Assembly (NCBI GenBank): GCA_036417435.1
Contig: CM070911.1
Location: forward strand, 8,866,001-8,930,000
Direction: 5' to 3'
Length of the DNA: 64,000 nt
DNA from: Inia geoffrensis
Lineage: Eukaryota; Chordata; Mammalia; Artiodactyla; Iniidae
Shown here: piece after piece, positions 31,331 through 42,660 of the stretch
How the letters are laid out: every line of letters begins with the position of its first letter
How positions within the stretch are numbered: the first letter of the stretch is position 1
Program-made: the position numbers and the translations under genes
The notes under the pieces: model-generated
What the model saw: only the letters and a program-made list of their open reading frames with translations
Told to the model about the DNA's origin: nothing
The model's database searches: none

Positions 31331-31783
31331 GAAGGAGTAAGTTCAAATTTGCATAATCCATTTTGTTCATGGTTTAGTTGACTTCATCCATCAATTTTCA
31401 TTCTTCAAGTGAAGCACTCAAAATCTTTTAGTATGATTGCTTTTGGAATATATATACCCATTACTCCTAAATTCTCCCTATCATTTTTATTGTTTTTCTT
31501 TGGACAGAGGACATGAGAAAGGAAGACATAACTTTGCCCTTCCAGCATTCCCAGGCCAACATTGCTGTATCACCTTCTGTACCCTATTGCTGTCCCTTTC
31601 TCTGAGCATCAGTCACCTTTATCTGTAAAAGGAGGGATAGGAAGAGATGGACTCTCAGGTACCATTTTCGCCTAAATTCTTCTGAATCTCAATCTGGTTT
31701 GGAGGGAGAATTAGGATTGAAATTAGGAGTAGAACTTTGTCTAGAACTTCCCAGCTTTTCTTAGACTCTTTCTGTATCATTAA
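31331..31783. other. Unassigned sequence
   Basis: A possible MIR scrap near 31595-31650 ('tctgagcatcagtcaccttt'). Otherwise nothing recognised. Confidence 0.35.
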
Positions 31784-31794
31784 AAACAGAAGAG

Positions 31795-32001
31795 GGCTTC
31801 CCTGGTGGCGCAGCGGTTGAGAGTCCGCCTGCCGATGCAGGGGACATGGGTTCGTGCCACAGCCCGGGAAGATCCCACATGCCACGGAGCGGCTGGGCCC
31901 ATGAGCCATGGCCGCTGAGCCTGCATGTCCGGAGCCTGTGCTCTGCAATGGGAGAGGCCACAACAGTGAGAGGCCCGCATACCGCAAAAAAGCAAACAAA
32001 C
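31795..32001 (+). mobile_element. CHR SINE, short form
   Basis: Complete: 'ggcttccctggtggcgcagc', 'gggttcgtgcc', 'gccatggccgctgagcctgc', end 'ataccgcaaaaaagcaaac'. Flanked by a perfect 11-bp target duplication 'aaacagaagag' (31784-31794 and 32002-32012). It has the full short-form body without the extra deletion. Open frames of 78-114 codons come from the SINE. Confidence 0.95.
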
Positions 32002-32012
32002 AAACAGAAGAG

Positions 32013-32977
32013 TACCTGTGCTGCCCAGCCCCAAAGCAACTGTCCTTCTGGTCCAGACCACACGATCAAAGAAAGGAATTAGCAAATAAAGAATGTAATC
32101 TAAATGTGGAATTGCAGGTTGATTTTTTTCTTACCTTATTTTTCCTTTCATGTAATAAATGAACAGCAACAGGAACAAAACCCTAATAAAGTCAAAACAA
32201 AATAATTGGAAGAATTGCATTCAGATCTTCATAGTAAAGTCTCTTTTTAATCAGAATGCTCCAGGGTCAGCAGTGTAGTGTAACAATGTAAACAGATTAT
32301 TCAACTATAATAATAGAGGTATGCGTTTGATCTTTGGGGAGAACTGCACTCATCTCATTTTAATGTAATCTTTTTTTTGTTGTTTAAGTCTCTCTTCTCA
32401 AAGAAATGCTAAGACCGAAGCCTGAATCTCATTTATTATGGTACCTTCAATTCCTGATTGCTTGTCTGATGCTCAGTAGATATTTGTTGATTGAATGGTA
32501 GTCATTATTACCCTGCAGTTTTTTAGCACAAAATCTATAATGCAGATGGCTTTAAAAAAAATCAGAAAAGAGACGTTAGAGAGTAAATTTCTACTTTACT
32601 ATCTTTTTTCAGAGTAAATAGCTTAAAAACTATTGCTGTATGTTGTACAGAATGGGGCTTAGGGATCAGAGCCCAATAGTATTTACAAATAGAATCAAGA
32701 TAATCTTGAAGAGAAAAGAGGGGAGTTGGTAACTCATACAAGTTCCATATTAGAGGTTTGGTGGGGGGGGGGGTGGAGAAATTAACTTGTTATTTGCATA
32801 ACCGCCATACCTTAAGAAAGGGCCACTGTAAACAGAAGGGTTGACTGTCTTCAATCAAGGAAAGAGCTAAGAGTGGGGGGAAATGATGCAAATGTATGTA
32901 GTCAGTTGAGGCTGAGGTGAGATTTGAGCTACCCAAGAAAAACATGGTCTTGATCCTAAATACAAGGGAAAACCTGC
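32013..32977. other. Unassigned sequence
   Basis: No gene. A scrap of L2/MIR tail at 32468-32500 ('gctcagtagatatttgttga') and an 11-G run at 32763-32773. Confidence 0.35.
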
Positions 32978-33432
32978 TGTATTAGTCAGGATTTTCCAGA
33001 GAAATAGAATACATATACATATAGATGAAGACCAAGAAATCCAAGATCATCCAAGATCTGCACTCACAGCAAACTGAAGACTCAAGACAGCTCATGCTAT
33101 AGTTTCAGGTCTGAGTCCAAAGGCCTGAGAACCAGGGATGCTGATGGTACAAGTTTCAGTTCAGGAGTCTGAATCGAAAGTCAGGAGAGGACTGATGATC
33201 CTGCTTGTGGACAGTCTGAGAGAAGGAACTCCCCCTTCCCTTTTCTACTCTATTCAGGCTTTCAACGGATTGGATGAGCCCACACATGCATGGAGAGGGT
33301 GATTTTCTTCACTATCTATTCAAATGTTCATCTCATCCAGAAACACCCACAGACACACCCAGGAATAAGGCTTAACCAAATATTTGGGCTCCCGTGGCCC
33401 AGTCAAAGTTGACACGTAAGATTAACCATCAC
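32978..33432 (-). mobile_element. ERVL-type (MLT2-like) LTR, antisense
   Basis: Left end 'tattagtcaggattttccag', 'gaaatagaatacatatacat'; right end 'gactgggccac...' in reverse, here 'tggcccagtcaaagttgaca' and 'taagattaaccatcaca'. It is the reverse of the family seen at 11555-12025. The middle is diverged. Confidence 0.7.
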
Positions 33433-33439
33433 ACTTCAT

Positions 33440-33590
33440 TCCTCTCCTTCCTGGCTTTGTGACATTACAAATGACACCTCCATGTCTTGCTTTTCCCATT
33501 TGCTAAATGAAGCTGGTCACCTTAAGCTCGCAGGAGACACAAACAAGAGTTGTGAATGTCATGGTGGATGAAATAATGATGACAATATCT
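33440..33590 (+). repeat. MIR SINE fragment
   Basis: 'cctggctttgtgacattaca', 'ttttcccatttgctaaatga' fit the MIR core. Confidence 0.5.
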
Positions 33591-33594
33591 ACAG

Positions 33595-33700
33595 ATGACT
33601 TTTACTGAGCACTTTTGTGTGTTCTGAGCTCTGTGCTAAGCATTATCAACATACATTATATTTTTCAGTGTTGCTTTACAAGGTAAGACATCCATTAATA
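33595..33700 (-). repeat. MIR SINE fragment, antisense
   Basis: 'tttactgagcacttttgtgt' and 'agctctgtgctaagcattat' fit the reversed MIR 3' half. Confidence 0.55.
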
Positions 33701-34500
33701 CAGTGGATGTCTATCCAAACTATTTTTTGAAGTAGTGAAATATTTTCTTCTAATGACGTTTTAGCCAGAAGAGTCCAAACTATAAAACAAATAAAAATAG
33801 AGATGCTCAGGTTGAAGTAGGGCCCAAGAATTAGTATACCTGAGTTTCAGAACCCCTCTCTCCTCTCTATGGGGTCATTCAGTATGGATTGATGACCATT
33901 AGAGGAGGCGGTGATGGTTCCAAAGGCAAGAGCAAATTTCTCTAATTCTAATCTGAGAAGGGATATTGTTACATTCACTGCAAAGACCAGCAAAATCTTA
34001 GGAAAATTACGGAGTTTTCTGTTTCCGATTTTATGGAACTGTTTTAGGGCTGAAATTAGATACTAAGTAGTAATGTAAATCACACAGAAGATGCTGAGCA
34101 CATAAAGAGTTATCATTAATGTTAGCTGCTTTTATTATCATCAGTTGTTTCCGAATCTAACAGTCAGTGGTGGGGTGGTGTTTACAGTCTACACTGTGCT
34201 ACATGGAAGCTCTTCCCAGGTATCAAGAATAACACAGGAATCCTATATACGCATTCTATGCTCCTAGCCTCATGGTTTTCTTGGAGAGTGGTGTCTGTAT
34301 TTCTTATTCTAGCTCTTTGTTATCACATGCTTTATATCCATTTGCAAAATCTTCCATGGCAGAAACAATCAGGCACTTCCTATTTAAATGGCCATTTCCC
34401 TATTCTGGGACACTTTCCCAGCTAGAAGAGGGTCTAACCTGACCACCCACTTCCAGGGACTCTAGAGTGATGTTTGTGATGGACTTATTTTTATCTAACC
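33701..34500. other. Mostly unassigned sequence
   Basis: A weak MIR tail at 34085-34140 ('gatgctgagcacataaagag...cattaatgttagctgc'). No gene recognised. Confidence 0.35.
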
Positions 34501-34504
34501 ATTA

Positions 34505-35238
34505 AAACCAGAGATTCACTCATTTATTCATTTCCTTTTACCGAACTACAAGTTAGGTCAAATAAAGGCTTAGGCCGCTGGAGAGTGAAAAATAATACAA
34601 ATCTTACTCTTGGAAGACTCGGGGTCTAATAATAAAAATAAGATAGAGATGCATAGATGATCATAGTACAAGGCAGAAAGTGATCGTTATCCTGAAAGTG
34701 TTTCAAATACATTCCCTTGAGTAGTCAAAGGAGGGAGTGACGGAAGGTTTCGCAGAGAAGGTGGTGATTTAATAGATGGTGAATTGCATCCCTGCTGAAG
34801 GAATTAGGGAGAGAATATATACAAAGAAGAGAGAGAACAGGGTTTGGTAAAAGAAGGCTATGTAAGGCTGTTGGGGGGAATGAGGCCGAAGGGCAAGATT
34901 GTAGACAGTGCGTGGAGGGCTTTGGGTGGTGTTTTGTTTGCTAAGCAAAGGGACCGCTGCAGCTGTTTGAGTGGGAGGGTACCTTAATCACACTGTACTG
35001 GAGAAAAGAGTAATGTGTTGGCGACTTTTCGGATGGGCTGTGTCTGGATGCCTGGGTCGGGGAGGTTGCAACAGCGGGCCTGGGGACAGGCAGTGAAGGT
35101 CTGAACCGGGACAGTGGTGATGGAGATGGAGCAAGGGACTCAAGAAATACTGTAGATGTTTAATCCGTAGTTGCTGACAACGGGCTGAGTATTGGCAACC
35201 AGGAAGAGGGAGAGTCCAGAGGTCCTCTGGATGCGATT
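34505..35238 (-). mobile_element. L2 LINE, antisense, ~730 bp
   Basis: A long antisense L2 series: 'actcatttattcatttcctt', 'tggaagactcggggtctaat', 'gcagagaaggtggtgattta', 'gtgcgtggagggctttgg', 'actggagaaaagagtaatgt', 'gacagtggtgatggagatgg'. It is one of the longest L2 pieces in the window. No surviving reading frame. Confidence 0.7.
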
Positions 35239-35239
35239 T

Positions 35240-36010
35240 TATCTACCTGGACCACTGGAAGGTTGTTACATGATTCCCAGGTAGTCCTGGGCCTTCCTTT
35301 TCCTGGGGTTCTGATGGAGTGGCCACAACTGGTGTTTCAACCTGTTGCAGAGAGCACATTTATGGCCATGATCATCTTGACACCCGCCATGATTAGCCCG
35401 CCACGTAGTAAAGATTTGTGAAACGAATGATGTCACTAGGATGCAAACTTGATAACCAAGACCAAAGCTATGAATCCATTTGACACAATGGCTACATTCA
35501 CTAGTGACAGCAGGCTGTCTCGTGCAGTCTGGCAAGATGCTCCCTGCACAACTCCAGGGAGCGATAGGCCCATCATGGTGGCCAGAGAGGGCAGTGAGCA
35601 CAGTAGGCTGGGGTGGATGTCACAGCGTCTGCAACTTATCAGGCTCCCAGCCCATTTCCAGCATGGAGTTGTCATGAGGGGCAGAGTGGGGCTATTAGGG
35701 GTGGCATGGCTGCTGTCCTTTTCTCCATACATGGGAGATTCAAGACAGGATGCCTGCATTCTGTTCATGTCCTGTCACAGATATGCCACCCCCATTTGGC
35801 AGAATTGCAGGCTTCTGCATAAGAAACTTTAAAAATATGAACAAGTTGAATCTAGTATATTTAAAAGGAGGGAAGGTAGGCTCTTGGGAGCATCCTTAGC
35901 ATCCTGAGAGGTAAAATGCTGGGTTCCAGGTCTAAAATGCTCTGATTATAAGATTTTAAATGATCCCTACTGAAATAATCAATCTGAGATGTTCCTGCAT
36001 TGTCTGTTCC
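35240..36010. other. Unassigned sequence with overlapping open frames
   Basis: Open frames of 110-127 codons overlap on both strands (35266-35601 minus, 35436-35768 minus, 35449-35832 plus). The minus-strand translations contain a hydrophobic stretch (NVAIVSNGFIALVLVIKF), but I find no family it fits. A processed pseudogene of a small membrane protein is possible. I tried several small-membrane-protein families from memory without a match, so no gene is called. Confidence 0.25.
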
Positions 36011-36014
36011 CTTA

Positions 36015-36255
36015 ACTGAGACCTTTCATCCTTTAGGACACGATTCAGACTCCACATTTTCTGAGAAGCCTTCTGACACCCAGTCTAAGTTACATTTTCC
36101 TTCTCAAAGCATGTGACATGCTGGGTCACCTCTGTCATAGCTCGGATTGCCTCACTCGTGCCTGTTCCGTGAGGCGTGGGTGCTGTGTCTAATTTATCAC
36201 TGCATCCCCAGCGCCTGCACATAATAGGTGTGCAGTAAATATTCATCAGATGAGA
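36015..36255 (+). mobile_element. L2 LINE 3' end
   Basis: 'ttctgagaagccttctgaca', 'ctctgtcatagctcggattg', 'cactgcatccccagcgcctg', 'cacataataggtgtgcagta', 'aatattcatcaga' give a clear L2 tail. Confidence 0.8.
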
Positions 36256-36944
36256 AAAAAAGGCTGCTGCTTATGTTATGTTATTTTAATATATATGCAG
36301 TCAAGAACTTTCATTTATATAGCAGACTGAACAGAGCTGTAAAAAACAACGTGATATAAATGTAGTCATTCAAACACTTCTTTCCTGAAACATTTCAATC
36401 CTGAAAGTGGTGGGGGGGAATATTTGCGATTTTCATATGTGTACGAAGGAAATGCAAGGAAGTTTCAAGGGTCCTCCAAGGTCAGGTGAGGTCCGAGCAG
36501 CCCAGTGATTTTTCATGGCAGAATTTCTGATGAAATCGGAACCCCAGGGTTCTGACCTAATGTTCCATAAAGTAGGCGATACCAAAACTGGAGAACTTTG
36601 AAGGGGGGTGGTGTATTTTTCTTGGGGCAATATGGGGAAAACATGTTTGCCTATGACTAATTCCCCTCCTTCAAACTGTTGGTCTTATCTCTGAGGGTTT
36701 TCAAGACAAATAGATTTAAACTGCTGTCAAGCTTCACCAGACAAAAACAAACAGACCTGGGGTCCCTTGATGTGTCTGCCCTTCCACAGTCACCCCCCCC
36801 ACACACACACACTGCTTGTTGCTCTGTGGTTTTGTGGTGCTGTGGGTGCTTTAGAGACAAAGAGAGTGTGCAGGGAAGGGGTGCGTACCAGGAAGAGGAG
36901 AGCATGGTCATAGTTGAGCCCGGTGCTGCCGGAGGGCTCCTCGT
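36256..36944. other. Unassigned sequence
   Basis: No gene. A C8-(AC)n tract at 36792-36812. Open frames of up to ~110 codons lack domains. Confidence 0.35.
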
Positions 36945-37085
36945 TACTTGTGCAGTTCACTCAAGGCACCAAACCATCACTGAGCACCCGCTCTGCACCC
37001 AGCCCTGTGCCAGGTACTGAGGACCCAAATGCAAATAGACCTTGTCCTCACACTTGACCTTGAGAAATTACCTTAAAAATAACAC
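36945..37085 (-). repeat. L2/MIR antisense 3' fragment
   Basis: 'catcactgagcacccgctct', 'agccctgtgccaggtactga', 'atagaccttgtcctca' is the standard reversed tail. Confidence 0.65.
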
Positions 37086-37119
37086 ACAGAGAATGAAATT
37101 GTCTTATTGCTCTGCTGGA

Positions 37120-37265
37120 ACATCACAAAATTACCAGCTAATAAAAGCCTGCTCCATCAGTGATCAGAAGTGACAATTCTAGCCCCAGCACTGTCATCAA
37201 CTGTCTGTGTGACAGTGGACATCCTTTTTCCCACTCTGGTCCTGGGTCTCCTCACCTGTAAATAG
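37120..37265 (+). repeat. MIR SINE fragment
   Basis: 'ttctagccccagcactgtca', 'ctgtctgtgtgacagtggac', 'ctgggtctcctcacctgta' follow the MIR core. Confidence 0.6.
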
Positions 37266-37267
37266 GA

Positions 37268-37535
37268 AATTTTTAAAAAACGTTTTATTTTATACCGGAG
37301 TGTAGTTGATTAACATCGTTGTGATTCTTTCAGGTGTACAGCAAAGTGATTCAATTATACATTTTCCCATTTAGGTTTTTACATAATCTTGAGCAGGCAG
37401 AGAGAGTTCTCTGTGCTATACAGTAGGTCCTTGTTGGTTATCTATTTTAAATATAGCAGTGAATACATGTCAATCCCAAATGCCCTAACTATCCCTTCCC
37501 CCCACCCCTTCCCCCCTGGTAGCCATATTCTTTAC
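37268..37535 (-). mobile_element. Young L1 3' end, antisense
   Basis: The reverse of the even-toed-ungulate/whale L1 3' UTR: 'ttttattttataccggagtg', 'tagttgattaacatcgttgt', 'caggtgtacagcaaagtgat', 'cagtaggtccttgttggtta', 'ttaaatatagcagtg', then a C-rich tract. It matches the L1 at 41573-42406 but lacks ~25 bp present there. Truncated to ~270 bp. Confidence 0.85.
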
Positions 37536-37579
37536 AAGTTGGACTTACTCTCCTGGATCCTTCTAGCTTAGCTAATTCA

Positions 37580-38880
37580 ACTTTCAAAGAAGGTAGAAAT
37601 TGTTGGATGAAACGAATTCATCTACCTGACATAAAGTGCTAGGAGTCCCTTTTGCCTTCATGTCATTATTACACAGGAAATGAAAACGATTTAAGGATGC
37701 TTTTCATATTTTCAATATTGGCATGGCCTTGACTCTGACGATGAGACAATAATTTGTGGTCAGTGCCAGATACAGCATCTCCTTCATAGACTGTGTCACA
37801 AAATCAAAACAGCTGTTTGAGACTGAAAGCAACTTTCACTGAGTGCCAGATGGGCTGCTAGATGCCTTCTCGGGATCCAGCCCTCCTGGAAATACACAAG
37901 CATTTCAAATATTTGAAATGTAATCAAGTAGGTGACCACCCACCTTCCCCTGAAAATATTTCCACAGTGTCCATACAGGATGTTGGTGATATTTTCCCTT
38001 TATCTTTATATATCTGAGAATATGGCTGTATGTAGAGCATTCTGGTGACACATACAGACCCTGCTGCAGGCAAAAAAGTCACCCCCAATAAATGTGGATG
38101 TCAATTCACATCCACTGTGTCTTTCTCTCTTTTCCCAACCCTCCTGGGAGCCCTTTGAGTTGGCTCTGCTGTGTAGACATGCTTCTCTTGTGTGTTGTAC
38201 TTGATTTGGGAATCACCCACCTATGGTCTGTGGGTGGTGAGGAAAATTGCCACAGCCAGTGGGGGCCGGCCCAGCCTAGCTCCCCTGTTTGGGGAGAGAG
38301 CATCACAGTGAACATATGAATAAGTCCACAGGTACCCTGTTGTGTCTGCTGTGAGAAACCTGAAGTCTGGAGAGGCACTCCTTTCTTCCCTCCTATCTAA
38401 GCTTGATGGTGTAGACTAGTCCTATCCAGAGGCAGGGGATGAATAAGATGATCCCTTAGAAAATAGAAAGGTGGCTACTAAACACATTGAAGGTAAATCT
38501 TACCTTCAGATTAATAAGAACAAAAATACAACCAAAAATAAGAAAGGTTTTTCATGCGGACATATTAGCAAAAAATTATATTTGAGTCAGAGCAGAGATT
38601 TTGCAGTGCTGGTGGGAACATAATTAGAAAAATCTGAATAAAAATAATTTAGCTAGTATGTATCAAGAGCCTTAGAAATTTTAGACATAATTCCTTTCTA
38701 ATGATTAAATGTTCACAAATGATTCTTTCACCCTTCGTGTAATCTATGTGAAAATTGCCACATCTGTTATCTTGAAAAATAAGATTTCTTCACTGGGTGG
38801 AATTCATCTTAAAATAGATTTTTTTCAAGAAGAGTATATTGTGAATGTTTTTTCTTTATCCTTATGTTTCTGAGAATATG
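37580..38880. other. Unassigned sequence with a 20-bp palindrome
   Basis: No repeat or gene recognised over 1.3 kb except a perfect 20-bp palindrome at 37901-37920. Open frames at 38092-38378 (75-90 codons, both strands) have no domain. Confidence 0.35.
37901..37920. repeat. Perfect 20-bp palindrome
   Basis: CATTTCAAATATTTGAAATG equals its own reverse complement. The symmetry does not extend past 37900 or 37921. It is not an AT dinucleotide repeat. Function unknown. Confidence 0.95.
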
Positions 38881-39560
38881 GCTATATGCAGAATTCAAGG
38901 GTCACATTCATTTTATTCAAAAGTTCATGGGCAACTGTGTTATTGTTTTCTATCATCTCATGCTACTGTTGGTAAATTCTGAGTCCATCCATTTTTTTGC
39001 AGTTTTGTGGGTAAATGTCTTTGCCAGGACACTTGTCAGTATCATTCTTTTATCCCCAAGATTCAATACTATCATCAAAATATAGCACAATGTGAGTCAT
39101 TCTCACAAATTCTTCTTTGAACATACCACACCCTTTAGGATTTCAGATCCAGGTCTTCGTTTCCAGAAATTTTTCATTTATGTATTTGAATTTTTTGGTT
39201 TAAGACATTCCTTTTACTATATTAGCAATATTAATTGTCCCAAAGTGTTGGCTCCATTGATTATTATCCATATCTATTCTTTTTTTATTCTTTATCCTTT
39301 TCTTGTTTTATGGAATTTTTCTCATTCTATTCTCTATGTCACTGTCTTAGTTTTCTGTAGTGTCATATCAGTTCTATTTTTGATGTTTCTAATGCCCTTT
39401 TAAAAATTCAGCAATGGTGTTCTATTTTTGTGTCCTTATTTTATCATTGCTGTCACCATGTATCCTTCATTTCATCATCTTCTTTTTGCTCTGATCTTTT
39501 TAACTTTTATATTCTTTTAATTTCCTTGAAAATAAAAAGTCCTAAATCTAAAATTGGCTC
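38881..39560. other. AT-rich sequence, possibly old LINE
   Basis: T-rich on the plus strand, with long open frames for trivial reasons (103 codons at 39092-39403, almost only hydrophobic residues). Composition resembles antisense old L1, but I cannot match it. Confidence 0.3.
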
Positions 39561-41145
39561 CATTCCTGCGGGGCGGGGGGGGGGATACACTTTTCCAGAG
39601 TACTCATAATCTGTGTCTCTCTTTTTATTTCATTTCATCTTTTGACCCAATTTTTGCATTGCTTTCATATTGTTTTGCTTTCTCTCTTAATCCTCTCTGA
39701 AGAGAGGCTGTTGCAGCTAGGATGGATAATAGCCAATAACGGTGTAGTTGGATCAGGCATGGGCTGGAGGGTTGGATATGATGGCTTGAGTCTTTGCTCA
39801 GTTCTTCAGCTGCCTTGGAGGGTAAGAAGGGAGCTAGGACATTGGTTTTCAGCAGATGGCACTGGCTCCTTTCCCTTGATCTATAATTTTATTAAAATTT
39901 CTTCCGAGTGGGGACTGATCATCAGTCTGAGATTGACGGCATATTCTGCCTTTACTCTGTTCTTCTATCTGGGGAGTCTAACTAGTCACACTCATATGAA
40001 AGGTTTATGATTCCATGGGCTTTTAGCTTGCTGTATCTTACTGATGCTTAATTTTTCACCCTTCTGGACTTCTGGGGTCCACAAGTCTGTGAGCTTCTGT
40101 AGGTCAGAGATTTATCCATAGTTCTTGTACAGCATGTTTTCACCTAGCACATGTTCAGAAAAAAAGTTTTACAAATCTTTCCGGTTGAATTGACTGAGAG
40201 ACTCAAGGTCAAGAGCCTAAACATGAATTAATAACCACATCCCACATCCTTGGTGATCTCCATGACATAAAATTACAATGAATAAACATGGATGGTAGCA
40301 GGAAAGCATGATTTACCGAACATTCCTATCTTCTGTGAAACAGAACTTTACTTTTTGCCATGAATTCGGGGCACAAGGATCAGGATTAGATCATATTCGT
40401 CCATTTTCCTAGTCAATAGGAAAGCCCTGGTGAAGATATTTGGCCACATTGCAAAGAGAGATCTCCCCCTTTCTTGAGATTTCATGCTGCGTCCTTACTT
40501 ATGTCAGTGCCTCAAGTGCCATATGTAGATATGTGTAAATGAGAGGCGGTTTAAAACAAGGAAGAATATAGCAGATTTCAAACCGTTCTTTCTATGCCAT
40601 TACATACACTATAGTATTAAAACATAACAAAAAGGAAAATAAAAAAAATCTGTTCTAACAATCTGCTTCATGAATCTTGAAAAATATACAAAACAAATCA
40701 CCCCAGATGAGATGCATATCTCAGTTCTCACCACCTCAACCCAATAAAGACAATCCCATGGGCCCGAGAATGGAGAAGTCAGGAGAGGTCAGCACATACA
40801 TCCTCTTCCTTTAGGCAGGGCTGTAATGAAATCATCGTTGACCAAGGGCTGTTAATGGCTCTGGCTGACCAGAGCACAACAATCATTTCTATTATTCTCC
40901 ATAGGATTTGTGAATGGCCGCCTCCTTCAAGTCCTATGGCCTATAAACCAGGCCAAATCATGTCCAAGTGTCTGGTCAATTCTGCGTGGGATGGTGCATG
41001 ACCTCACAACTTCTAGAAGATAGCAACTCTAAGCTCAGCATAATGTGTCCATAATTAGGACGTCCTTTCATCTTTTTGTAAAAAAGAAGAATGAAGAACT
41101 GGAATTCTTCTGTGACCTCCAGCTTCCAATTTACATGCTGGTGGA
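39561..41145. other. Unassigned sequence
   Basis: A G-rich run at 39569-39583. A 122-codon frame (39642-40010) without domain. 40700-40980 looks unlike any repeat and holds a 7-bp inverted repeat with a 4-base loop (40858-40875). It may be conserved non-coding DNA. No gene called. Confidence 0.3.
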
Positions 41146-41149
41146 TTTG

Positions 41150-41300
41150 TTCACTAACCTCTGCAGGAGTCAGCTTGGAGACATGCAGTTCTAGGTTCAA
41201 ATCCTGGACCCATCACTGTGTGGTTGGGTGGCTTTCCTCCATCCTGAATAATGAGGTGCATACATACCTCACCTGGTCTTTGTGAGGTTGGGGGGACTGT
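41150..41300 (+). repeat. MIR SINE
   Basis: 'ctaggttcaaatcctggacc', 'catcactgtgtggttgggtg', 'cctgaataatgaggtgcata', 'tttgtgaggttgg' fit MIR. Confidence 0.65.
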
Positions 41301-41349
41301 CCACCTAAGGTGAAATGGAGACATCATTCATTCACAGTCTTCTTTATAC

Positions 41350-41480
41350 TTACAGGGCCTGAGAAATAAAATTGGTATTAGCCCCAGGAAGCCTGTGTTC
41401 TACCACTGACAGTAACCCCATGTGATCTTATGCATGTCAGTTCCCCGCTCTGGTTTGACTTACTTTTTAATTATGTGAGA
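41350..41480 (+). repeat. MIR-like fragment
   Basis: 'ctgtgttctaccactgacag', 'tgtgatcttatgcatgtcag', 'ttccccgctctggttt' give a second, weaker MIR core. Confidence 0.4.
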
Positions 41481-41572
41481 TTTGATCCAAATCGATCTCA
41501 AAGACCCTTTAAACTTTAAATAAGGCAAAGTCCTACAGAGCATTCTAATATTGACACCAAGACTACCCACTG

Positions 41573-42406
41573 GCAGAATATTACTCAGCCATAAAAAAGA
41601 ATGAAATAATGCTATTTGCAGCAACATGAATGGACCTAGAGATTATCATACTGACTGAAGTAAGTCAGATAGAGAAAGAGAAATATTGTAAGATATTGCT
41701 TATATGCAGAATCTAAATGATACAAGTGAACTTATTCACAAAACAGAAACTGACTCACAGACTTAGAGAATGAACTTATGGTTATCAGGGGGAATGGGTG
41801 GAGGGGAGGGATAGTTAGGGAGTTTGGGATTAACATATACACACTGCCATATTTAAAATGGATAACCAACAAGGACCTCTGCTCAATATCATGTAACTAC
41901 CTAAATGGGAAAAGAATTTGAAAAAGGATAGATACATGTATATTATAACTGAATCACTTTGATGTACACCTGAAATGAACACAACATTGTTTATTTATTT
42001 ATTATAAGTTTTATTTATTTATTTTCAACTGTGTTCGGTCCTTTGTTGCTGCGCGCGGGCTTTCTCTAGTCTCGGCGAGCAGGGGCCACTCTACGTTGTG
42101 GTGCGTGGGCTTCTCATTGCGGTGGCTTCTCTTGTTGCAGAGCACGGGCTCTAGGTGTGCGGGCTTCAGTAGTTGTGGCGCGTGGGCTCAGTAGTTGTGG
42201 CTCATGGGCTCTAGAGCACAGGCTCAGTAGTTGTGGCGCATGGGCTTAGTTGCTCCGCAGCATGTGGGATCTTCCCGGACCAGGGCTCGAACTCGTGTCC
42301 CCTGCATTGGCAGGCGGATTTTTAACCACTGCGCCACCAGGGAAGTTCCAAACACAACGTTGTTAATCAGCTGTACTCCAATATAAAATAAAAAGTTAAA
42401 AAAAAA
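41573..42406 (+). mobile_element. Young L1, 5'-truncated, interrupted by a SINE
   Basis: L1 3' end of the cetartiodactyl type: 'gaatattactcagccataaa', 'agcaacatgaatggacctag', 'caacaaggacctctgctcaa', 'tgatgtacacctgaaatgaa', then after the SINE 'ctgtactccaatataaaata' and a poly-A tail. Likely target duplication 'aagactacccactg' (41559-41572) / 'aagactccccattg' (42405-42418), two mismatches. ~470 bp of L1 proper. A CHR SINE is inserted at 41992-42350, so this L1 is older than that SINE. Confidence 0.9.
41992..42350 (-). mobile_element. CHR SINE, long form, minus strand, inside L1
   Basis: Reversed long CHR: T-rich 'tttatttatttattttcaac' tail, 'tcagtagttgtggcgcgtgg' repeated in the body, head 'gccaccagggaagttcc'. 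Target duplication 'aacacaacattgtt' (41978-41991) / 'aacacaacgttgtt' (42351-42364), one mismatch. It sits in the L1 3' UTR. The body contains several tandem-like 'tcagtagttgtggc' units. Confidence 0.95.
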
Positions 42407-42429
42407 GACTCCCCATTGACACCTCCTTG

Positions 42430-42660
42430 TCTCCCCCATGTAGTCTTAGGATTCCCTTCTCTGCTTTCTTACTTAGCTCTGTAAGGCCTTATGACCATTG
42501 TAGCAGTGTCATACCTTGTGCTGTCTTATAATTGCCTGTTTTGCACCCTAGACTGTGAACTCTCTATGACAGCAACTGTGCTTCATTCCCTTGACATTCC
42601 TTGTGGCTTGACAAAGGCTTAGCACATAGCAGTTGCTCATTAAATGCTTGTTGAATTATG
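42430..42660 (+). mobile_element. L2 LINE 3' end
   Basis: 'gctttcttacttagctctgt', 'cctagactgtgaactctcta', 'acagcaactgtgcttcattc', 'gcttagcacatagcagttgc', 'attaaatgcttgttgaatt': a well-kept L2 terminus. Confidence 0.85.

Noticed and set aside
36792..36812. C-run followed by (AC)n as a G-quadruplex candidate
   Set aside because: A single run of C does not give four separate G-tracts. The same holds for the G-runs at 32763-32773 and 39569-39583.
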